From contig CAILAC010000008.1 of the NCBI GenBank assembly GCA_903832055.1, forward strand, positions 1-64,000: 64,000 nt of DNA. Reading direction: 5' to 3'. Each line of letters opens with the position of its first letter. The stretch's first letter is position 1. This document shows positions 25,577 through 33,895 of this stretch, one piece after another. This DNA comes from an uncultured Acidobacteriota bacterium. Its GTDB lineage: Bacteria; Acidobacteriota; Terriglobia; Terriglobales; Acidobacteriaceae. The position numbers and the translations under genes were made by a program. The notes beneath the pieces were generated by a model. It had not been told where the DNA came from and did no database searches. It worked only from the letters and a program-made list of their open reading frames with translations.

Positions 25577-26785
25577 TCAAGCTGTTATCAGTTTGACCAG
25601 GTCTGCCAGATTGACGTCAGCATCGGATTGAGCGCCCTTTGCCATGTTTGGGGCAATTGCCAGGGCCTGATTGTGGCCCTCAAACCATACCAGGAAGGAC
25701 GACTGCTCTGCGCCTGGCAGGCGCTGCTGATTAAGCCACTGATAATAGGCTGCCATATCGCCATCGACGAGGGACCCGACTGGGTCTGTTGCAGCGCTGG
25801 GGTGAGCGTCTGCCAGCATTTCATTCATGGGCCGCTGGCGCTGGCGCGGAGCAAAGCGCACCAGGAGAGTAAGGGCCTGAGCCCGTCGCAACACTTCGCG
25901 GGCAGTCCACTGAGCAAAGGTGGTGGAGAAAATCTGGGTCCCTGACCCTTCGGTAAAAAGCCTTACCTCAAATCGACTCAGGACAGCGTCCTGCGACTTT
26001 TCTATCCCCAGTTCGGCGGGTGACAGCTTTGCCAGATTTGTTCGAAGTTCCTCTGGCCCCATTCCCGGGCGCTGGATTTCTGATGTCATGTATTTAAGGA
26101 TGCTGGCTCGCACCGGTTCGAGAGCCTTGTACGAAACGGACGTTAGAGAGTCGCTGTGGTCCGATGGCTGGCCGCCGTCAACATACCAGTGGGCGTATGG
26201 GCTGGGATGAGCCTGAGCGCGTGCCGCTGCCCCTGCCAGCAGTAATTCAAGGCCGTTTTCGGGCTTGACTTTACTGAAATACGTGCCGTGCGGGCGCAGG
26301 TAGCGGAAGAGCGGCTGATCATACTTTTCGACACTCTGGCCAATGACTGCAATCCCCAACCGGCGAACCGGGAGCGCTTGTGGCGGCGCGGCGGTACTGA
26401 GGCGATCGCCATAGTTCATTGCTGCTTTGCGAAAGGCGTCCAACTGATGTGTAGACCACAGATACGCCGCCTGCTGCTCGACAAACTGGGCCGGCAGGTT
26501 GATCCAATCAAAGCTTTCCAGCTTTTCATTGAGGGATATCTGTGAGAACGCCTGGAACCAGTCGTTGATCTGGGTTGAAGTCAGCGAGCTCAGATTTTGT
26601 AGTTCCCTATCAGCCGAGGCGCGTTCAGCCGGAAACTTGAAATCGTAGTCAATAAGCTGGCGAAGCAAGCTGGGCAGGAAGCTGAGGGGCAACCGCTGGA
26701 TCACTGCGAGGTGAGCAGAGACAAGACTTCTTGCCTCTGGAGGATAGGCTGCGAAGAGTTCGATTTTGAGATCGCGTGGAAGCAT
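25577..26785 (-). CDS. Hypothetical protein of the receptor operon
   Basis: A 402-residue protein with no signal peptide and no domain I recognise. It appears globular, with helical N-terminal regions ('LSFLPSLLRQLIDYDFKFP') and a central segment 'HGTYFSKVKPENGLELLLAG' followed by 'HWYVDGG'. It starts 4 nt after the stop of the Tat-exported phosphatase-fold protein and is the last gene of the operon led by the TonB-dependent receptor. The tight spacing suggests the two products act together. It ends 66 nt from the ssrA terminator, in convergent orientation. Confidence 0.75.
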   Translation of the reverse strand: MLPRDLKIELFAAYPPEARSLVSAHLAVIQRLPLSFLPSLLRQLIDYDFKFPAERASADRELQNLSSLTSTQINDWFQAFSQISLNEKLESFDWINLPAQFVEQQAAYLWSTHQLDAFRKAAMNYGDRLSTAAPPQALPVRRLGIAVIGQSVEKYDQPLFRYLRPHGTYFSKVKPENGLELLLAGAAARAQAHPSPYAHWYVDGGQPSDHSDSLTSVSYKALEPVRASILKYMTSEIQRPGMGPEELRTNLAKLSPAELGIEKSQDAVLSRFEVRLFTEGSGTQIFSTTFAQWTAREVLRRAQALTLLVRFAPRQRQRPMNEMLADAHPSAATDPVGSLVDGDMAAYYQWLNQQRLPGAEQSSFLVWFEGHNQALAIAPNMAKGAQSDADVNLADLVKLITA

Positions 26786-26789
26786 ATAT

Positions 26790-27998
26790 TTACAACAATT
26801 CTCGAATGAGGGCGCCCTGGGAGATTCCGGTAGAGAATCCCATCATGGCACCGAGGCTAGGGACAAGGTCAATGGATTGCACTGGCCGGTCGTAGACGAC
26901 GCCCTGGCGTACTCCAGCGCCCATGGCCATCATCCATGTGGTGCGCGCCGCTGGGTCACCGGTGCGATGGTGCTGAAAGCCGTTGCCGCCAGCATCCTCA
27001 TCCGCATCACGGCCAAAGTCAGGAAGAATGATCAATGTGGCGTTGCCTGCATATTCCGGCTCGCTCTGCACCGCCTTCCAGAGCTCCGCACAAAGCCGGT
27101 CAGTACGCCGGATGGCATCCACATAGAGGGAATAGGTGCCGGAGTGGGCGATGTCGATGTCGTGCATCGTGATCCAGAGGAGACTCGGAGACTCCTCCTT
27201 CATCAGTCGCTTGGCAATGAACATCGAAAGCTCATCGGGGCTAGAAACGGTGCGTGCGTGAGCCATGAAGTCGTCAACTGAAAGCTTGAGAATCATTTCA
27301 AGCTGATGGAGTTCGAACTCGCTGCCGCCAATCTGAGGCGTGTACAGAGGTGTTTCATAGTTGTCGCGCAAGAGATGATCAAAGTCAGTTGCGGGACCGG
27401 ACTTGGCGGCGTTCAAAAGATGCTTGGGTAATACAACGCGCGCGCCAAGACCTGCGCCGTAGGTGCGGTAGTCACTCTCGCCGATGCGATTGAAACCGTT
27501 GCTGGGGGCCACAACCCAGGCATCGGAGGGTGGGCGCTTCAGGTCCTTGCGAAAATACTCAAAAACTGTCGGGTGTTGCGGTGGGATTGCGGAGAAGTTG
27601 TTGAGGGTTTCGTAGACGCCGGTAGCGAGGCTCGCTGTCGCTACATAATGGCCTAGAATTCCCTGATTGGTGACCTGGGTGAAGAAGCTCGACTGGGGGA
27701 TAAGCTCCTTCATCATGAAGGGGATGTTTTCCTGCCCCTCGGGAGCAAAGGTCTCCTGGTCGCGGGCACCACCGCCAAAAGTGATAACGATGGTTTTTCT
27801 CTTCCTGACCGCAGCTTGCCCATGAAGGAGGGGGCTTGCTCCCAGAAGCGAGCTCCCCAATGCTACCCCAGCGGCATCGCGGATGAAATCACGCCGGGAT
27901 CGACCGAGGCTATGGGCTACTTCGCGAGCATGGGAAGCCCATTGAGCAGAACTTGCTGCGGCTTGGATTCCTCTGGATGATGAATATGGATGACTCAA
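26790..27998 (-). CDS. Tat-exported alkaline-phosphatase-superfamily-like protein
   Basis: 402 residues with a twin-arginine signal ('RSRRDFIRDAAGVALGSSLL') and a metalloenzyme fold. Early on it has 'TIVITFGGGARDQETF', then 'LLWITMHDIDIAHSGTYS' and finally 'LIILPDFGRDADEDAGG' with 'GFQHHRTGD', placed like the C-terminal metal-binding Asp and His residues of alkaline-phosphatase/sulfatase and DUF1501-type proteins. The N-terminal Ser/Thr nucleophile is not obvious, so activity is uncertain. Tat export implies cofactor loading in the cytoplasm. It is coupled to the next gene and is part of the TonB-receptor operon. Confidence 0.72.
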   Translation of the reverse strand: MSHPYSSSRGIQAAASSAQWASHAREVAHSLGRSRRDFIRDAAGVALGSSLLGASPLLHGQAAVRKRKTIVITFGGGARDQETFAPEGQENIPFMMKELIPQSSFFTQVTNQGILGHYVATASLATGVYETLNNFSAIPPQHPTVFEYFRKDLKRPPSDAWVVAPSNGFNRIGESDYRTYGAGLGARVVLPKHLLNAAKSGPATDFDHLLRDNYETPLYTPQIGGSEFELHQLEMILKLSVDDFMAHARTVSSPDELSMFIAKRLMKEESPSLLWITMHDIDIAHSGTYSLYVDAIRRTDRLCAELWKAVQSEPEYAGNATLIILPDFGRDADEDAGGNGFQHHRTGDPAARTTWMMAMGAGVRQGVVYDRPVQSIDLVPSLGAMMGFSTGISQGALIRELL

Positions 27999-28106
27999 AG
28001 TTTCTCTGCCTTATCGGCGTTCGCCGAATGGTTTGTCTCGAATTCCCTTGTATCCGTGCCTTACCGTTCAACAAGGACTGAATCTTTATCGAACCGCTCA
28101 ACCGCA

Positions 28107-29522
28107 TCACGGTTTTGTTGTTGAGCTTGTCTTGCCCGCATAGACAAATTGCTGAACTTCTGAAGCTTCCTTCTCTACCTCAGCCAAATGCGCGGTGCGG
28201 AGCTTTTGATATTCATCAAATTCTGCCTGTGCCTGATCCTTTTGGCCCATGTGAACATAGTCCTGACCGAGGCGGAAGTGGGCATCGGGGAGGTTTGGGT
28301 TCAACTCCAGGGCTCTTTTGTAGAACGGAACAGATTTTGCGTAGAGCTTCTGGTCAGCGTAAAAGTTACCTAGTTCAACCTGAGCCTCTGGAAGATTGCT
28401 ATCGAGCGCGATGGCCTTTTGCAGTAATGCTTCGACTGCATTGAGATCAAGATTGGTATCCTGACCACGCTTTCCCTTCCACAAACTCATGGCGTAATAA
28501 TACTGTGCCAGTGCCAGATTGGGCTCGATTTCAGCGTAGCGTCGAAAACGCTGAATAACTTCATCGGCCTGATTGGGAGAACTGTCGTACGCCTTGGACA
28601 GGTAGAGATAGCAGCGCGGGTCTGACGGGTCAAGATCGGCGGCGGCAAGCAGGGCTTTGACAGCTTCGTCGTACTTGCCGAGGAGATCAAGTGCCATGCC
28701 ATAGCCTGTCATGAGGCGTGGTGATTTTGGATACCGCTGCGTTCCTTGCTGGAAGACAGCGATGGCGGGCTCGTAGGTCCGGTGCAGCATCAGTTCGCCG
28801 CCCCAGTCAAATAGATTGTCTTCGCTGGGATCGAGGTGTGCTGCAGCTTCAAATTCGTTGACGGCCTCGACATATTTGCCGTCTTTCTCTTCGATTTGAC
28901 CGAGAAGGTTGTGCAGTTCGCCAGTGTTTTTTTGCTTGAGGATGGTCTGCACAAGGGTACGCGCTTCGGCGAGTTTGCCGGTGAGGAGCTTTGCGAGGGC
29001 CAGGTCGTAGCCATTGTCATAGGAGGTGGGGTCTACTGCCTGAGCCTTTTCAAGAAGGGGCAGGGCCTCCGGGACCTTTCCTGACTGGATGTAAAACTCA
29101 CCGAGATTGTGATTTGCCTCGTAGTCCTGGGGTGCTAGGGTGACGGCCTTGCGGAACTGTTCAGCAGCCAAATCAGACTTGCCTGCGTGGACCAGGCTAG
29201 CGGCGAAATTTGTATGGGCTGTGGCTGAATCGGGCTTGAGTCGAACTGCAATTTCAAGTTGTTGGATGGCTTTGGCATCCTGCGATTGAGCGGCATAGCA
29301 GAGGCCCAAAAGCTCATGAATCTCGAAGCTGGTCCTGGCGTAAGGAAGCAGGGTTTCCAACTGGGCGGAGGCGTCAGAGTAATGACCGGCCTCATAGAAA
29401 GCAACCGCCGTTTGAAATTGACGATCAAGCTTCTGTTCCTGGGGATCCTGTGCAGATGCGGACGATCCGGCAAGTGTTAGCCAAAGGGCTATCCAAGTTC
29501 CGAATTCAAAGAACCTGCTCAC
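28107..29522 (-). CDS. Exported TPR protein (paralogue of the divergent TPR gene)
   Basis: About 471 residues: signal peptide 'FGTWIALWLTLAGSSASA', then about ten tetratricopeptide repeats (e.g. 'ASAQLETLLPYARTSFEIHE', 'PEALPLLEKAQAVDPTSYDN'). A conserved C-terminus follows, with 'ELNPNLPDAHFRLGQDYVHM' and 'EVQQFVYAG'. The longest frame starts at 29615, but the likely start is GTG 29522 with GGAG seven bases away. It is homologous along its length to the TPR half of the protein at 33896-35743, which lies on the other side of the TonB receptor. Probably periplasmic and partnering the receptor. Confidence 0.88.
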   Translation of the reverse strand: MSRFFEFGTWIALWLTLAGSSASAQDPQEQKLDRQFQTAVAFYEAGHYSDASAQLETLLPYARTSFEIHELLGLCYAAQSQDAKAIQQLEIAVRLKPDSATAHTNFAASLVHAGKSDLAAEQFRKAVTLAPQDYEANHNLGEFYIQSGKVPEALPLLEKAQAVDPTSYDNGYDLALAKLLTGKLAEARTLVQTILKQKNTGELHNLLGQIEEKDGKYVEAVNEFEAAAHLDPSEDNLFDWGGELMLHRTYEPAIAVFQQGTQRYPKSPRLMTGYGMALDLLGKYDEAVKALLAAADLDPSDPRCYLYLSKAYDSSPNQADEVIQRFRRYAEIEPNLALAQYYYAMSLWKGKRGQDTNLDLNAVEALLQKAIALDSNLPEAQVELGNFYADQKLYAKSVPFYKRALELNPNLPDAHFRLGQDYVHMGQKDQAQAEFDEYQKLRTAHLAEVEKEASEVQQFVYAGKTSSTTKP

Positions 29523-29636
29523 TATCATTCTCCGGGGTTGCCACGTGAGCAAATAGCTACGTAGAAACACCCTGGCTCGGCAGCCAACGGGCCTGCCTTG
29601 CCAGGGTGATTTCATCTTACTGCGTCGTACAGCGAC

Positions 29637-32600
29637 TTAGTAGTACAGCTTCAGAGCGAACTGAATCTGCCGAGGATCGTTTGGATTGTCCCTGGTAGAA
29701 CCAACTTCGCCGAAGTGAGGATCGGTGATGTTGCCCGATCCGCCGATGGCTACTACGCCGTTGCCGCCAAAGTTCGGCGAGTTGAAGTTTGCGTGGTTGA
29801 GGATGTTGAAGAACTCAGAACGGAACTCAACATTGAACCGTTCGTTGATCTTGAAGTTCTTGAACATCGAGAAGTCCAAGCGATGGAAGCCGGGGCCAGC
29901 TACCTGACCAGGCTTGCTGCCGAGAGCTGCTGCACCGGTAACCGGGATGCAACCCTTGGGTGAGTCGATGATGGGTGTCGGATTATCCGGTGAACCGCCC
30001 AACTGGCAAGGCTGATTGAAGGCAGCAGCATTGTTGATCCAGAAGGGGTGCTTTCCACCATCGATGGTTTTGACCTTGATGCCCAACTGCGGGCTCTGTC
30101 CCTTGACCAAGACCGTATTGCAGCTGGTTCCGGAAGTCGTTCCCGAGGGGCAACCGAAGTTCAACGGCTGACCGCCCTGGAGCGTCGTGATCCAGTTCAC
30201 AGCCCATCCACCGAGGATTGCGTCGGAGATGCCACCGTGATTGAGGAACCGCTTGTCCTTGCCGAACGGAAGCTGATAGCCGCCGCTGATGTGGACAACC
30301 TGACGGATGTCGAAGTTCGCGAGAGCCATGTCAAACTTCGGCCCGAGTCCCGGAACTCCGTAGGCGCGCAACCCGCCGGTGGTACCACCATTGAGCAAAT
30401 CGCCTGCGTCCGACAGTGTCTTGGAGAAGGTGTAGGTTACGAGGTAGGTGAGGCCATTCGAGAACTGCTGTTCGAGCTTGGTTTGCAGTCCGTGATAGTG
30501 ACTTTCTCCGTACGTAGCCTGGTAGCTGCCGCCGCCGAAATCGGGGAACGGGGTGTAGGGTGTAGTGCTGATGCCCGAAGGAAGAATCTTCGAGACGTTC
30601 TTGTAGCCGACTCCGCCCTGCAGATCTGCGCCCTTGGTGTAGACGTACCCTGCCTGGAGAGACATGGTGCGGGTGAGCGAATACTGGAAGGTCAAGTTGG
30701 CACTGTATGTGCGTGGCGTGCTGTAGTCGAACTGAAGTCCTTGCAGTCCGAGGCCCTGGGCGTTCAATGCGCCTGGGGTCAGCGGGATGCAGGAGAATCC
30801 AGATTCGAAAGATGCAGTGCCACCAGGGCCGGCAGTCGGGCAGGTTGCGTACGGTGAATTGTACTGAATCGGCGCGACCTGACCGCTGATGCCAGACGGT
30901 GCGTTCGGGAAGTACGACAAGTTGAATACGAAGGGATAGTTTTCGCCGATGTTCGGGCCGTATCCCTGGTTTTCAAAGGAGTTGAAGAAGAGACCAAAGC
31001 CGCCGCGAGTTACGAGTTTCGGGGTGACCTGGTATGCAAAGCCGACGCGAGGAGCAAAGTTTGCCTTCTGCGTTTGGAGCAAGCCCTTACCGTATTTGTC
31101 GGTCTGGTTAAGGGTGATGCCATCCTGTGCCAGCAACTCGACGAAGCCGCTGCAGTCAATGCCAGAGCAGGTCGAATTGGTGGAAAGGGTGCGGTTGGCC
31201 TTACCGTGTGCGGGAATGATGAACTCAGGCTTGCCATCAGGTTTGCCGCTGGGAACGAAGTTCGCCTGGCCACCGTTTGATTCGCCGATAGGACCAAAGT
31301 AGTCCCAACGCAGTCCGAGATTGATCGTCAATTTAGGATTGACTTTGAAGTCGTCCTGAATGTACGTCGCAAAGTAGGTGCGCTCATCGTAAGTTTTGTT
31401 GATGTTGGAGGCAAACACGCCGTCAGAACCACCGGAATAGCTGAAGCCATTCGGGTTGGGATTGCCAGCAATCGTTTCAGGTGCTGCGACTGGAGGCAGA
31501 AGGAACTGAGCAAGTCCGCCACCTGTTGAGCTCTGGTTTGGGATATCGGTGAAGCCACCGCCGTAGTTGAACTGACCGCGTGACCAGCCGGGCTGAAGGG
31601 TCGAGAACTTGACATGCTGGTACTCGACGCCTGCCTTGAAGCTGTGCTTGCCGTAGATTTTGGTAAAGTCATCGGTAAGCTGCAGCGTTTGGCTAATTTC
31701 GTCCGAAGGTAAGAAGCTGTTGCTGCCCAGGGTTGCTAGGTTGCCGATGCCAAAAGCCGGAAGGCCGCCGTTTTCCTGACCCTGCTGGATACCGGAAATG
31801 CCGTACTGCTCTGGAATACCAGAAACATTACCGTCAGGTCCGAAACGCGTGGTGTGGAGGTGAGCAAAGCCGGCGCGGGCCTGATTGACTGTGCTGGGAT
31901 TGAAGGTCAGGGTGTAGCCGGCAACCATCTGAGATGATTTTGCGGTCTGGAGGCCCTGATTGAAACTGCCACCGTCGGCAACGCCGCCAAAGATACCCGG
32001 GATGTAGATTGGGTCATCAGCGTAGCTGAAACGGAAGAAGATCTGGTTCTTGTCGTTGGGGTTGAAATCTTCACGGGTATCGAACGTGTTCGAGTGCTCG
32101 TAGAGACCTGGGCTCACAGCATATGTCTGCGTGCCGGAATTCGGAGCAGGATACAGGCTGAGCAGCTTGATTGCATTGGGATCCAGCCGACTTGCAGGGA
32201 GCTGATTCAGATCCGAGCAGGAGGCTAGCGTGAAGGACTGGGTTCCGGGTGCGCACTTGCTGCTGAACGGATCACGGACATACCCATCGGAAGCAGTGTT
32301 GTTTTTCAATCCGGAAACGGGATCGGTCGCACCAGCGGCAACGAAACGGCTCGTCCCTGGATCAAGAATGGTTCCCGTCTGAATCGCGCGGCCCAGAAGA
32401 TCGGTTCTCGTCGTTCCGTCATTGAGGGCGAGAATATCGGTCAGGTTGGTGAAGTTGCTGCTCCGTTCCAATGCTGTAGGAACGTTGCCGTTTTCAGAGG
32501 AGCCCTGAACGCGACGCTTGCCTTCGTAATCGCCGAAGAAGAAGAGCCGGTTCTTGAGGATCGGGCCGCCACCGGAAGCGCCGAATTGATTCAGGCGGAG

Positions 32601-33479
32601 TTTGCCCTTCTTGACGCCATTGTTGTCTTCGAACCAATCCGCTGCATCCAGCTTGTCGTTTCGGAAGAACTCCCAAACGGTGCCGTGAATGCTGTTGGTG
32701 CCCGACTTGATGGTTGCGTTGAGAACTGCACCAGCGGAACGACCCAACTGAGCACTGAAGTCGCCGGTCTGCACCTTGAACTCGGAGATCGCGTCCACGG
32801 GGGGCAGAATGACAAAGTTGGTGCCGTTGAGGAAGTCGACTGCGTTCGAGTTGTTGTCGATACCGTCGAGCAGGTAGTTGTTCTGCGAGGGGCGGAGACC
32901 GTTTGCAGAGAACGCACCGGAGGCTGCGTTGCCGCGGGTATCTGCCTGGGGCGTGTTGACACCTGCGCCGAGCTGCGCGAGGAAGGTAAAGTTACGACCG
33001 TTGAGCGGAAGTGCGTTGACGGACTGCTCTGTGACGGTTTGTCCCAGCGAAGCGTCTTCGGTCTGCAACTGCGGAGGAGCGTCGGTGACTTCGACAGTCT
33101 CTGTCGCAGCGCCGGGCTTAAGCTGAACGTTCACTTGCAGGTTCTGGGAGACGGCGACAGTGAGGTTCGACTGGGTCGTCTTCGAGAAGCCGGTTGCGGT
33201 CACTGATACAACGTAGTGTCCTGCTCTGACCGGGGAGAACGAATAACCGCCGCTGGCGTTGGAATTTGTCTCCAACGTGATGCCTTGGTCGGTGTTAAGC
33301 AGCGTGACATGGGCCTTGGGCACAACTGCACCTGAGGTGTCCAACACGGTTCCTGTAATTGATCCTTCATCGACCTGGCCAAATGCGGACTGGCTTTGAA
33401 CCAGAACGAGGCATATGCCGACGAGGGTTAAATAGCCGATCGTTCTAAACCAGCTGACGAATTTGCGTTCAAGGCTCAT
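29637..33479 (-). CDS. Oar-like TonB-dependent receptor with carboxypeptidase-regulatory domain
   Basis: A 1280-residue outer-membrane protein. After the signal peptide ('GYLTLVGICLVLVQSQSAFG') comes a carboxypeptidase-regulatory-like beta-sandwich ('SITGTVLDTSGAVVPKAHVT', about 40-125). A plug domain follows ('NALPLNGRNFTFLAQLGAGV', about 145-260), then a long 22-strand-type barrel ending in 'RQIQFALKLYY'. The substrate is unknown; in acidobacteria such receptors usually import glycans or peptides. ATG 33479 has GGAGG eight bases upstream. It heads an operon and is preceded by a LacI-type operator, so it is probably induced by a sugar-like ligand. Confidence 0.95.
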   Translation of the reverse strand: MSLERKFVSWFRTIGYLTLVGICLVLVQSQSAFGQVDEGSITGTVLDTSGAVVPKAHVTLLNTDQGITLETNSNASGGYSFSPVRAGHYVVSVTATGFSKTTQSNLTVAVSQNLQVNVQLKPGAATETVEVTDAPPQLQTEDASLGQTVTEQSVNALPLNGRNFTFLAQLGAGVNTPQADTRGNAASGAFSANGLRPSQNNYLLDGIDNNSNAVDFLNGTNFVILPPVDAISEFKVQTGDFSAQLGRSAGAVLNATIKSGTNSIHGTVWEFFRNDKLDAADWFEDNNGVKKGKLRLNQFGASGGGPILKNRLFFFGDYEGKRRVQGSSENGNVPTALERSSNFTNLTDILALNDGTTRTDLLGRAIQTGTILDPGTSRFVAAGATDPVSGLKNNTASDGYVRDPFSSKCAPGTQSFTLASCSDLNQLPASRLDPNAIKLLSLYPAPNSGTQTYAVSPGLYEHSNTFDTREDFNPNDKNQIFFRFSYADDPIYIPGIFGGVADGGSFNQGLQTAKSSQMVAGYTLTFNPSTVNQARAGFAHLHTTRFGPDGNVSGIPEQYGISGIQQGQENGGLPAFGIGNLATLGSNSFLPSDEISQTLQLTDDFTKIYGKHSFKAGVEYQHVKFSTLQPGWSRGQFNYGGGFTDIPNQSSTGGGLAQFLLPPVAAPETIAGNPNPNGFSYSGGSDGVFASNINKTYDERTYFATYIQDDFKVNPKLTINLGLRWDYFGPIGESNGGQANFVPSGKPDGKPEFIIPAHGKANRTLSTNSTCSGIDCSGFVELLAQDGITLNQTDKYGKGLLQTQKANFAPRVGFAYQVTPKLVTRGGFGLFFNSFENQGYGPNIGENYPFVFNLSYFPNAPSGISGQVAPIQYNSPYATCPTAGPGGTASFESGFSCIPLTPGALNAQGLGLQGLQFDYSTPRTYSANLTFQYSLTRTMSLQAGYVYTKGADLQGGVGYKNVSKILPSGISTTPYTPFPDFGGGSYQATYGESHYHGLQTKLEQQFSNGLTYLVTYTFSKTLSDAGDLLNGGTTGGLRAYGVPGLGPKFDMALANFDIRQVVHISGGYQLPFGKDKRFLNHGGISDAILGGWAVNWITTLQGGQPLNFGCPSGTTSGTSCNTVLVKGQSPQLGIKVKTIDGGKHPFWINNAAAFNQPCQLGGSPDNPTPIIDSPKGCIPVTGAAALGSKPGQVAGPGFHRLDFSMFKNFKINERFNVEFRSEFFNILNHANFNSPNFGGNGVVAIGGSGNITDPHFGEVGSTRDNPNDPRQIQFALKLYY

Positions 33480-33548
33480 CCGAAAAACCTCCGCTTTCAT
33501 ATTTCATGAACCGTATATCTTGCCTCAGAGTTCGAAGCTGACTACGGT

Positions 33549-33616
33549 GACTAGATGTCGTAAACGCTTACATCTAGTCGGGTGCAAAAGTAATATAGTC
33601 ACGCAACCTTTGTCAA
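33549..33616 (-). promoter_or_regulatory. Receptor promoter with LacI-type operator
   Basis: In this 416-nt intergenic region, minus-strand TTGACA (33616-33611) is followed by candidate -10 hexamers TTACTT (17 nt) or TATATT (13 nt, 33597-33592). Immediately downstream is an inverted repeat, GACTAGATGT (33549-33558) and ACATCTAGTC (33570-33579). Its centre holds the perfect 12-bp palindrome GTAAACGCTTAC (33560-33571), the core type bound by LacI-family repressors. The position over the transcription start fits repression of the TonB-receptor operon. No lacI-like gene is in the window. The rest of the region has no gene. Confidence 0.65.
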
Positions 33617-33895
33617 CCGAAAGTTGGAGATTGTCTGGGCACCCAATAATGGCGCGCACGGATGCAGCATTCAGAGCGGTTGAATGCTCAGGATCCGCTG
33701 TGAATGAAGGCAAACTGACGCGGGTGAACGTCCGGAGTCCCGAAATATTTGGCTTCAGAGAGCTAAAAGATGGAAGCGGGTTGAGCGCGCGGAGCCTGTC
33801 GGTAATGGGTAAATATCGGGTGCGGTAGTACAATCAGCTTTTCATTCTGAACCAGCAAATGAAGCCCTTGGGCATATCCAACTGCTGGAATCAGG

